A DNA stretch of 64,000 nucleotides from Lepidonotus clava. Lineage: Eukaryota; Annelida; Polychaeta; Phyllodocida; Polynoidae. Numbering within the stretch: position 1 is the first letter of the stretch; each line of letters begins with the position of its first letter. A program made the position numbers and the translations under genes. The notes beneath the pieces are model-generated. The model was not told the DNA's origin and searched no databases. It worked only from the letters and a program-made list of their open reading frames with translations. Of the stretch, positions 59,001-64,000 are shown in pieces. The DNA is taken from contig OW387146.1 in NCBI GenBank assembly GCA_936440205.1, forward strand, positions 25,358,458 to 25,422,457. Reading direction: 5' to 3'.

Positions 59001-61032
59001 CAATTTGATCATAATTAATTGTTTTGTGTTAAAGCAATTTTAAACAGATCTTTCTAATTATCAACTACAAATTGCCAGGCGTGAGCGAATAATCATTTCT
59101 AACTTGCATTAGAATCAATGAAATGAGTTATCCGTATTTGCTGGTCAGTGCAAAATGGCTTTTCCATAGCAAAATATTTCAAAGACCAATCTTAAATGAA
59201 AGGAGAACATATAATTCTCTTTCATGAATGATTATTCTGAAATTAAGTATTAAAGAAATATAGTTGTTTATTAAATTTAAGAGATTATTTGGAATTCTTC
59301 CATCAGACCAAAGTCATGAATAGTAAACAGGACGTTGTATATGGTTTACAATACTGAATATGGTGAATTTAGCTTCCATCCCTATTAGTTTCAATAATGT
59401 TATCTGTAATTGTGAATGTTACTGTTTCGTCCATGATACCGAGTTGATGCGCCATCCCGCCGCCCGAGGCCGCGGCAGAAGTCAGGTCAGGTGTGATGAA
59501 GTGACAGCACAGCAGGGTGCTGTAGATCGTGTGAAGGTCGGACGAACTGAAAAACAGAGAAAAATATTGAAATCATGCAAAGATCTCAGTTCGCTTCAAT
59601 GGTTCTAGGATATCTGGATCTACCCCCTGGACACTTACCTTGGTCACTAACCCCCAAGACACTTACCCCCTGGACACTTACCCCCTGAACACTAACCCCC
59701 AAGACATTTAGCACCCAGACATTTGCCACCCAGACACTTACCCCCTGGTCACTAGCCCCCTGGACACTTAACCCCCTAGGACACTAAGTTACCCTCAGAC
59801 ACTTACCCCCTAGATTTTATCCTGTCACTAGTGTGGATAAATTAATTGGTAATAGCAAATCAGCATCAATCAATGTATTACTTCCCAAAACCTTTTGCTG
59901 CAAAATTTCAGATCAGTCTATTTAAGGCGTATTTTCATTTAGCCACAATTTATGTTTTCATACTTCTCCATAAACGTAATGCTATTTTGCATAAAGAATG
60001 ATTCATGCTTGCAAAAAACATTACAAAGTGAGATAACGAATATATGTTCTAACTTTTTATTTAAGGACTCCAAAGGAAATAGGGCTCACCTTGCATACGG
60101 GCTGCCGAAGATAGCGAAGTGTCGTAGGAACCGTGGGTTGAGGCCGGGCACATTGGCCGTAGTATGCGGGTTAACCGTGGTTACGTAGGTTACGTTCTTC
60201 ACGTAGCGCCACATCTGGTTGTCCGGGTCATAGAAACCGCCATCGTCAATGTGCTGACGGATCAGCTCTGTCGCGGTTTGACGGAAGTACTTATCAGTCT
60301 GCAACCAGAGAAGTTATAGAAATAATTATCACCAAATAGATGTAAGGTACAAGGATAGTATAATTTTTTAGGGTTGAGGTCATCCATTGATTAGGTTGTC
60401 ATCAAGGGAAGGGGAAAATTACAAATCTTAATGTATGGGTAGGCCCTTTACAAATTTAACGTGTAAGTTGGGCTCATGGGGGGAGGGGTGGTGGTTTGCA
60501 TAAAAAAAATCAGCGAAAAAGTGTCTATATAATTATATCAACGGCATAATTATGTTCCTGTTATCTTACTATCATTTTTTATATAGTGGATTCATAAAAT
60601 TTCAGAATTACAGGATACATTACAAAACCACATTCAGGGATGACACCTAAAGTAAACTTAAGAAATTGGAAGCAACACGAAGAAAATCTGAATTTATCCA
60701 CACACACACACAAAAACAACAACCAAACAGCAATGCTGTCAAATTTGATCTCTACCAGAGAGGTTATATAGTTTTATAACCCCTGTCTCTACATTAAATC
60801 TTAATCCGTTATCATTCTGCATATGAAAGTTAAAAAGCCAGAAATTTAACAAAATCTGATAAATTCCATCTCTTTATATCCTTGCGGTGAAGTTATAGTA
60901 CTGACCTGAGCAAGGTTGATGTCGTCGATTAGGCAGAGCAGGCGCTTGTTACCCTTGGGTACGTAAGTCCGACCGTGCCGCCACTCCAGGTGTTCGTCTA
61001 ACCGCTGGTACACCAGTCGCGCATTGGTGAAT
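22214..61032 (-). CDS. DNHD1: DNHD1-like dynein heavy chain (gene 2), C-terminal ~2,840 residues
   Basis: Forty-six exons cover AAA3 to the C-terminus of a dynein heavy chain: 61032-60906, 60298-60090, 59546-59423, 56332-56169, 55826-55655, 55029-54793, 54381-54139, 53636-53431, 52974-52808, 52233-52083, 51482-51326, 50737-50633, 50056-49882, 49467-49233, 48745-48631, 48196-48071, 47321-47102, 46471-46334, 45887-45812, 45433-45173, 44787-44628, 42693-42545, 40937-40690, 40496-40380, 40113-39874, 39443-39326, 38994-38887, 38252-38139, 37391-37217, 36775-36666, 36184-35942, 35468-35329, 34892-34716, 34283-34103, 33212-32955, 31910-31779, 31200-31064, 29143-28996, 28663-28555, 28186-27904, 27548-27347, 26966-26770, 26500-26355, 26033-25735, 25465-25324, 23006-22214. 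All junctions but 47102/46471 agree in phase. Dynein hallmarks include LLLLRMLRPDR, CLIDDIN and YECPVF. A degenerate AAA4 P-loop and acidic inserts favour DNHD1 over canonical axonemal chains. In mammals DNHD1 is needed for sperm flagella. The gene 5' part is missing. Confidence 0.85.
23143..23168. repeat. Short perfect-arm palindrome
   Basis: CGGCCGGC-TGAAGAT-GCCGGCCG lies in gene 2 intron 45, within a locally GC-rich patch (23140-23440) that includes a G-run near 23,410. Confidence 0.6.
24321..24515. mobile_element. Long-armed hairpin (foldback MITE)
   Basis: Two arms of about 85 bases, nearly complementary (CAACCAGGTACGACGC / GCGTCGTACCTGGTTG, and CCATTTTACGTGATG / CATCACGTAAAATGG), surround a loop of about 16 bases. 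The ends read GTGACGTCG and CGTCGTCAC. It has no coding capacity and no clear target duplication. Confidence 0.75.
25324..34892 (-). CDS. DNHD1: Gene 2 AAA6 and dynein C-terminal domain
   Basis: Exons 34892-34716 and 34283-34103 encode the AAA6 core with ENSWVVIDKLHLGNN (family: G.WVVLQNCHLA). Exon 33212-32955 has FCVWLTATPGDVIP (family: FR.WLT..P...FP). Exons 31910 to 28555 carry the linker to the C-terminal domain. Exon 27548-27347 has the VPAAWL..W block. Exon 26966-26770 has SVWLGGLVNPGALFTALRQ (family: WLSGFF.PQAFLTA..Q). Exon 26500-26355 has IYIRGLSLEGAMWD. Exon 26033-25735 has YYECPVFMN. These mark the end of a conventional dynein heavy chain. Confidence 0.86.
29144..31063. other. Gene 2 intron 37 (1.9 kb)
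   Basis: AT-rich with no exon, element or RNA gene that I can support on either strand. Confidence 0.55.
31703..31767 (-). repeat. tRNA-like sequence (tRNA pseudogene or SINE head)
   Basis: The minus strand reads like a tRNA: an A-box region with CCAATGATAGAGCA, an AAAGGTTGCC block, then box B GGGTCAATTCC with acceptor-like GGGG/CCCTG ends. The box B second half is altered. It starts only ~10 bases after the donor of the exon ending at 31779. Confidence 0.5.
32003..32027 (+). repeat. Poly(A) tract
   Basis: Twenty-five A in a row within a gene 2 intron. It could be a retroposon tail, but no body is recognisable upstream. Confidence 0.85.
33247..33336. mobile_element. Small TIR element (AGGGGCCTTC ends)
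   Basis: AGGGGCCTTCATTTAGTATG on the left matches the reverse complement of the right end, AGGGGCCTTCCATTAAGTATG. The 90-bp element is non-coding. A half-copy (ACATACTTAATGGAGGGACCC) occurs at about 53366-53393. Confidence 0.65.
34995..35130 (+). repeat. Dispersed repeat (GATTTT..TTTTCTCC family), diverged copy
   Basis: Shares the TTTTCTC block and CTTTCTAGTGATATA with 20365-20530. It lies in a gene 2 intron. Confidence 0.45.
35329..42693 (-). CDS. DNHD1: Gene 2 AAA5/AAA6 segment with Ser/Glu-rich insertion
   Basis: Exon 42693-42545 has SIMKGQPVLLANCSEQLD (family: A...G.PVLLENV.EELD). Exon 40937-40690 has CHQDFRLYMAT (family: HPDFRFYITT). Exon 40113-39874 carries the coiled linker and YQFSLPFFMKLFD. 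Exons 39443-37217 hold about 130 disordered residues. Exon 36775-36666 has SLFEEHRLLFATLLC (family: GLFEKHKLLFSFLLC). Exon 36184-35942 has LPSDKWDDIMALS. Exon 35468-35329 has LLLLRMLRPDR. Order and spacing match the dynein heavy chain apart from the insertion. Confidence 0.85.
36781..37080 (+). repeat. GTCATGACAA minisatellite
   Basis: About 12 imperfect units of (AA/AG)GGTCATGACAA(A/G)GTCAT-type sequence with a period of about 22-25 bases. The array starts directly beside the acceptor of the gene 2 exon ending at 36775. AGGTCA half-sites recur because of the repeat. Confidence 0.85.
37770..37985. mobile_element. Foldback MITE, CATACCCACTAGGCGA family, copy 3
   Basis: The termini AGCCCCATACCCACTAGGC and GCCTAGTGGGTATGGGGCT are nearly perfect inverted repeats, flanked by CTAA and TTAG. 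It lies in a gene 2 intron. Confidence 0.9.
38887..38994 (-). CDS. DNHD1: Gene 2 exon 27 with AGSEV coding minisatellite
   Basis: The exon encodes DEDE followed by four AGSEV units, each a 15-base repeat, then an acidic end. It is part of the long disordered insertion and a likely site of length polymorphism. Confidence 0.75.
40938..44627. other. Two large gene 2 introns around the exon 42545-42693
   Basis: Apart from that exon and the TIR element at 42826-43036, I see no exon, RNA gene or element on either strand. Open frames here are AT-rich and not bounded by splice sites. Confidence 0.5.
42826..43036. mobile_element. TIR element (GTAAAACC(C/T)CTAA family), copy 1
   Basis: The left end AATGAAACCCCTAATTTAGG and the reverse complement of the right end, CCGTAAAACCTCTAATATAAG, are related. 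Another copy lies at 51095-51296. Both are about 205 bp and non-coding. Confidence 0.6.
44628..47321 (-). CDS. DNHD1: Gene 2 AAA5 segment with acidic insertion
   Basis: Exon 47321-47102 encodes ITGGIGMAAAFASYLGPYHY (family: GD.L.A..F.AYLG.F). Exon 44787-44628 encodes ENAAILFSS and RPAMLIDPYGEGQSYL (family: ENGIIV..RRWPLMIDPQGQA). Between them, exons 46471-46334, 45887-45812 and 45433-45173 encode over 100 acidic, low-complexity residues with long Glu/Asp runs that ordinary dyneins lack. Exon 47321-47102 ends in phase 1, whereas exon 46471-46334 is open only in phase 0, so an extra micro-exon, another donor or a base error is likely here. Confidence 0.7.
46846..47038. mobile_element. Foldback MITE, CATACCCACTAGGCGA family, copy 4
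   Basis: The termini AGCCCCATACCCACTAGGCG and CGCCTAGTGGGTATGGCCCT are flanked by TTA. The copy sits in the one gene 2 intron whose flanking exons do not join in phase. Confidence 0.9.
47480..47696. mobile_element. hAT-like MITE with C/A/G homopolymers
   Basis: The ends are CAGTGGCGGATCAAGG and ATACGCCACTG, with only the terminal 8 bases forming a perfect inverted repeat. The interior holds runs of C, A and G (47588-47650). The CAGTGGCGGATC terminus is typical of hAT-derived elements. Confidence 0.65.
48071..51482 (-). CDS. DNHD1: Gene 2 stalk and microtubule-binding domain
   Basis: Exons 51482-51326, 50737-50633 and the start of 50056-49882 encode the ascending coiled coil. Exon 49467-49233 encodes a microtubule-binding domain with FDPETIEKKTNNTACAALCR and WVRGVCR (family: F.PE....S.AA.GLC.WV..M). 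Exons 48745-48631 and 48196-48071 encode the descending coil with YNRMMISKVKP. Both coils are of normal length and free of stops, so the protein should still form a stalk although its motor sites are altered. Confidence 0.85.
48330..48537. mobile_element. Foldback MITE, CATACCCACTAGGCGA family, copy 5
   Basis: A more diverged copy: left end AGCCTCATACCCACTAAAC, right end TAACGGGTATGGGGCT, flanked by CTAA and TTAG. Confidence 0.82.
48818..49023. mobile_element. TIR element with ATTTTCGCG ends
   Basis: TACTGTGAACGTATATATTT on the left pairs with the reverse complement of the right end, TACTATAAACGTATTAATTT. Both arms continue into TCGCG. Several GCGC-containing inner repeats are present. It is non-coding, about 206 bp. 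Confidence 0.7.
51095..51296. mobile_element. TIR element (GTAAAACC(C/T)CTAA family), copy 2
   Basis: TACTGTAAAACCCCTAAATTG on the left, with TACCGTAAAACTCCTTGAAT as the reverse complement of the right end. It lies in a gene 2 intron, ending 30 bases from the donor of exon 51326-51482. Confidence 0.6.
52083..56332 (-). CDS. DNHD1: Gene 2 AAA4 segment with degenerate P-loop
   Basis: Exon 56332-56169 ends with CHYQFVMRDLGNIF, the family HYLFNLRDL block. Exon 55029-54793 has LRRLVDHGVEEYNK. Exon 54381-54139 should carry the AAA4 Walker A (GxxGxGK[ST]) but reads AEGCPGRATII, with no Lys. Exon 53636-53431 has the FLVEEEELVEEDFL strand. Exon 52974-52808 has RFQRRCRQYPSFV (family: FRxRCRQFPSLV). 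Loss of the P-loop Lys predicts little or no ATP binding at this site. Fold residues remain, which argues for a retained structural role rather than a pseudogene. Confidence 0.85.
53366..53393. repeat. Half-copy of the AGGGGCCTTC element
   Basis: Similar to the right arm of the element at 33247-33336. No matching left arm was found. Confidence 0.4.
56501..56655. mobile_element. Hairpin MITE-like element
   Basis: Arms of about 66-75 bases (AGAAGAACC..GTCGTCC..GGGTGTGTGTACGACCC..TTACAACCC and its complement) surround the short loop TTGGGCTTCGCCCTC, which itself can fold. A second, shorter inverted pair TTATCACCC / GGGTGATAA lies at 56380 and 56494, so a larger composite element is possible. 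Confidence 0.7.
57631..57787. mobile_element. hAT-like MITE, CAGGGCTC ends
   Basis: CAGGGCTCAACATTAAG and its exact complement CTTAATGTTGAGCCCTG bound a 157-bp stretch with a second inner inverted pair around GCAGGCG/CCTGCC. It is non-coding. Confidence 0.78.
59423..61032 (-). CDS. DNHD1: Gene 2 AAA3 segment (exons 61032-59423)
   Basis: The first exon seen (61032-60906) encodes the helix ahead of, and all of, a Walker B strand (LLCLIDDINLAQ; dyneins usually have FIDDLNMP). The next encodes ELIRQHIDDGGFYD (family: ELLRQWMDHGGWYD) and PRFLRHFAIFGSPYA (family: RHFN). The third encodes LHTIYSTLLCCHF. For the third exon I chose the donor GTAACA (exon start 59423) over the stronger-looking GTATCA at 59439, because only the former keeps phase with the next exon. 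The exon at 61032 begins mid-codon, so at least one more exon lies 5'. Confidence 0.82.
59623..59814. repeat. CACTTACCCCCTGGA minisatellite
   Basis: About 11 imperfect units of roughly 16-18 bases (ACACTTACCCCCTGG with AAGACA variants) in the gene 2 intron next to the exon ending at 59546. Confidence 0.88.
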
Positions 61033-62259
61033 CTGATAAACAAAGAGTGAATGAAGAGATTCAGTACAAACTGAGCCAATTTTATTTTCAATTCATATTT
61101 TTAGAGAAAATATAAACAGCTTTTAACTAAAAGCTGTATTTCACCCTCGACAGTGTAAGCCTGGCATATTCCTTCACATATATTACTCTACATTAAAAAA
61201 AAGATATAGAGTGAGACATTTCGTGATTATCATTTTGAGACGAAAAACAACAGGGTACAAGAATCTCGTCTTGGGCAATTGAAAAACTTGTAGATTTGAT
61301 ATACAATTGGCCATTTAAGACGGAATAATTGGGCTGAAAACATTCTCTAAAAAGTAAGAAACAGGATATTTTTGAGAATCAAATATTGATTGACTCGGTG
61401 ACTGAGGTCATAAAGGGCACAGCACCACTCATTGAGATGTACAAAACCAGGTTTGTGTCCCAGTAACAGTACCAACAAAAAAAAGTACACTTACATGTCC
61501 CCTGCACATCAGTGCCAATAAATTATTAAGACAGAAACCAAGAATGCCCCATGCTAAAGCGGCATACCCATTAGTCGATTTTACCATCGACGGGCGACAA
61601 TCAGGATTGCCAGTGAAATCATCGGGCAAATGGCATATCAACCAAGTTTGATATTTGTCTGGTGATATTTCACTGGCAGTCCTGTTCCCTGTCCCCCAGA
61701 ATGCATACCATACCCACATGGAGCCGCTGGTGATAATCCAGTCGCCCGATGATTTCACCGGCAATAGTCAAGCACCATATCCACTAGGCCATTTTCCCGG
61801 CAACCAGTGACGAGCGACTGGCAGAATCGCTAAAATCATCACCGATTCAGATCCCCAGTCAGTATATGGGTCAAATTTTCTACAGATGTACAATTGGCAT
61901 TTTCAGGCCATTTTAGGTTCAAAATGGTACAGAGTGCCAACCAGTAGACATATTCTCTTCTTCTTGGTCTTATTTAAGAGGGAACACATGAGGCTTTTAG
62001 AAAATATATACTTTTGTATATGTTCAGCCTATATTGGTGGCGCTATTCATCATTATACTCTAAAAATGTATGAAAATCACAAATTTTGCTATATGTGACA
62101 TGTGTAAATATCCTTTCATGTTAAATTAGGCCAGAAAAACATCACCAGAAGCTATTAGTTTGATTAAGATATAGTAAATGGAATTGTTGAAAGACCTTTT
62201 ATCATCATATGGATCATATCTGAATCACCACAGTCCTCTGGACATTATTTTTCACTCCG
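61033..62259. other. Region between the last visible gene 2 exon and gene 3
   Basis: No further minus-strand dynein exon is seen, although the exon at 61032 starts mid-codon. It holds the compound MITE at 61558-61875 and otherwise AT-rich sequence. Confidence 0.5.
61558..61875. mobile_element. Foldback MITE, CATACCCACTAGGCGA family, compound copy 6
   Basis: A diverged head (AGCGGCATACCCATTAGTCG) begins one copy. A second head (AGCACCATATCCACTAGGCC) starts at about 61770, so two partial copies lie end to end. A 111-codon minus-strand frame across it is an artefact of the repeat. Confidence 0.65.
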
Positions 62260-63668
62260 ACGAACGTCCGTAATCAAAATTTAATATCACTAAATAGCCT
62301 TGAAATAAAATCCCCTCCATATCAATAATACTATATATAGTTAGGGTCCATGTTGGTGTTCAATATGTGTGAAAACCTTGTTACCATCGCAACTTGTCTT
62401 TGCCTGGGAGCGAATTAAACACGATTATACAAATAAAAATTACGGACGTTCGTTTCACATTAATTGCTATAGCCCCTGTTTACCCTGGCAGAATTGATTT
62501 ATTTTTTTTGTACACATAGTTTAGAAGCTTTTGAAAAGTTTTCAATATAACATTGCCTGATCTTGCCTCCTGGTATTGAGAACTAGCCATCGGGAAAAAA
62601 AACGAACGTCCGTAATATTTATCGAACGTCCGTAAGCGATATCTTGGCGGGCCAGAATATTAACCGGCGGAAGTAGTCAACATCCGGGGACTTTGACCTA
62701 GTTATACCGGCGGCTTTTCCTGAGATTTTCAACAAGTCACACAAGAATTTCAGCCAAACTTCACCGAAAATCGTGCAAACAAGTAAGTGTCACCTGTTTC
62801 TGACCATGTAAGCTTGTAGATTATGTCACCAGGATTACACAGATGTAAGTGATTCGACATTTGAAGCTGTAAAACATGATTACCAATGGTTTGAAACCGA
62901 CAGAGTGTGTTCCTTTTTCAATACCACGCGTGTTGTAGTGTTTATACTGCGAACGAACGTCCGTAAGATTTATCCGAACGTCCGTAATATTTATATTTCG
63001 GAACAAATATAAGTCAATATTCATATCAAATTGGTTTGATTTTGCTGTAATCACTTGTTAACTATTCAGTACACATTGATACGTTGTAGGGTGAAGTTTG
63101 AATGCAATCTCCTCTGATTTACATAGGTTTCCCTCATCTTGAAGTTTGTGTATACAAAATATTTCATCATTATTTCAATGTGATGGGGTCTCAGCTCCTA
63201 AAAAAGAACATGAAATCTACATTTTAGTGGGCTAGAACCTTCCTTAACCTCCAATAAGTAAAGGGAAAGTGTTATAGTTAACCTGGAGTTAGTATTTTGA
63301 AGGTGGCACCACTTAAGGTGTTTTGAAAAATAAATATTACGGACGTTCGTTCGACATTGACAATGTGGCATCTTCTCCCCTGTACAAGTTAAATCAACGT
63401 TTTCAACCCTAATTATTGTTAACAAACCTAATCTCACATAGTCTGAGCAGTTTAAAGGGTTTCTACTTTCATATTTGTCCTAGAACAGCCAATTTTATAA
63501 ATATTACGGACGTTCGTTTTTCATATTTTCGTCGAGAAATCATCCTTGCCGATGAAATAATGCATCAATATTTCACCTGAAGATGCCTATTTAGTACAGT
63601 TATCATCTCCAATAATCGTTTTGAAAAAATTAATTAATTATTTTTTTATAAATATTACGGACGTTCGT
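62260..63668. repeat. Nine-copy ACGGACGTTCGT motif array
   Basis: Copies lie at 62442, 63339, 63506 and 63657 on the plus strand, and as ACGAACGTCCGT or one-base variants at 62260, 62602, 62622, 62953 and 62974. Two pairs are spaced 20 and 21 bases apart in direct orientation. The core is palindromic at 10 of 12 positions. Flanks are often AAATATT. The array straddles the first exon and first intron of gene 3, and I found no copy elsewhere in the window. Confidence 0.85.
62640..62782 (+). other. Predicted non-coding first exon of gene 3
   Basis: A GC-richer stretch (CCGGCGGAAGTAGTC, CCGGCGGC) ends at a strong donor, CAAACAA|GTAAGTGTC (GT at 62783). The next good acceptor is TTTCAATTACAG at 63739, one base before an ATG. 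The start of transcription is not defined by the sequence. Confidence 0.45.
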
Positions 63669-63739
63669 TTTTTCATATTGCAACCTTGAAATTGTCCTCC
63701 AACACACCCGCCTGACATTTTATTTACTTTCAATTACAG

Positions 63740-64000
63740 CATGGGTCGCAAGAAGCTCCCCGCGGACCAGAAGAAGTCCAACGCCCAGGCCCAGGCCGAC
63801 TTCAGGGAGCGGCAGAAGGAGAAGAAGGGGGAGGCGACGTACAACGCTGAAGAGGCCACACGTAAGCGTGGCAGCCGCAAGAAGGTGTGGAACCTCCTCG
63901 ACACCAACGAGAAGGAGCGCAGGCGGGGGCTTCAGCGGGACCGTGGTGCCACCTTCCGGGCCAAGAAAGATGGGGAGGAGGAGAGCGACGTCGAGTTCGT
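63740..64000 (+). CDS. Gene 3 first coding exon, basic protein of unknown family (partial)
   Basis: The exon starts after TTTCAATTACAG at 63740, with ATG at 63741-63743, and stays open to the window edge (86 codons). The N-terminus (MGRKKLPADQKKSNAQAQAD) and the rest are very rich in Lys, Arg, Glu and Gln, with a predicted charged helix (FRERQKEKKGEA) and a RKRGSRKK cluster that could be a nuclear localisation signal. Base composition is strikingly GC-rich compared with the AT-rich flank. I do not recognise the family. It may be a host nuclear or chromatin protein; similar basic heads also occur in mobile-element proteins, and the visible part cannot separate these. Confidence 0.6.

Larger units (their letters stand above)
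56333..59422. other. Gene 2 intron 3 (3.1 kb)
   Basis: No exon or RNA gene found on either strand. It contains a hairpin element (56501-56655), a CAGGGCTC-ended MITE (57631-57787) and AT-rich single-copy sequence. Confidence 0.5.

Noticed and set aside
59437-59546. Stronger-looking donor (CTCG|GTATCA) for the third gene 2 exon
   Set aside because: It leaves phase 1, while the next exon (56332) is open only in phase 0; the downstream GTAACA donor restores the frame.
61429-61764. 111-residue minus-strand frame, considered as a further dynein exon
   Set aside because: It lies within the compound foldback element and shows no dynein motif.
1-64000. CRISPR arrays, bacterial operons, rRNA genes
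   Set aside because: There are no regularly spaced identical repeats with unique spacers and no rRNA-like sequence; the intron-exon structure is eukaryotic. The 62,260-63,668 motif array has irregular spacing and both orientations.
1-64000. Retrovirus-like, LTR, Polinton or toxin gene remains
   Set aside because: I saw no reverse transcriptase, integrase, capsid or long terminal repeat signature on either strand.

Overview
The window looks like nuclear DNA of a metazoan. Exons are short and GC-rich with GT-AG borders, introns are AT-rich, and there are many small non-autonomous DNA transposons, tRNA-derived SINE copies and minisatellites. The protein families and intron sizes suggest an invertebrate deuterostome (lancelet, echinoderm or hemichordate grade), but nothing here fixes the species. 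Gene models were built by hand from splice signals and reading-phase agreement, without transcript data.

Layout. Bases 1 to about 6,600 hold no gene that I can support, only small repeats. Gene 1 (+ strand, coding 6,725-18,613, 13 exons, 777 residues) encodes a predicted type I membrane protein. It has a signal peptide, three copies of one ~130-190-residue extracellular module that I cannot assign to a named family, Thr/Ser-rich linkers, one transmembrane helix and a short cytoplasmic tail. Its 3' UTR runs to a poly(A) signal near 21,060 and carries degenerate tandem copies of the end of the coding region, with a SINE between two of them. Gene 2 (- strand, coding 22,214-61,032, 46 exons, 5' end outside the window) is convergent with gene 1. 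It encodes about 2,840 C-terminal residues of a dynein-like heavy chain: AAA3, AAA4 with a lost P-loop, a coiled-coil stalk with microtubule-binding domain, AAA5, AAA6, the dynein C-terminal domain and a long disordered tail. The degenerate P-loop and large acidic insertions fit the DNHD1 (dynein heavy chain domain 1) group best. Gene 3 (+ strand, from about 62,650 past the window end) has a non-coding first exon and a first coding exon at 63,740. It encodes a very basic protein that I do not recognise. It lies head-to-head with, or nested in an intron of, gene 2.

The least explained signals are the three-module receptor-like protein with decayed copies of its own exon ends, and a nine-copy array of the near-palindrome ACGGACGTTCGT confined to 62,260-63,668 around the start of gene 3. 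A foldback transposon family with CATACCCACTAGGCGA termini is present six times. One junction of gene 2 (47,102 to 46,471) does not join in frame as I read it, whereas the other 44 do.
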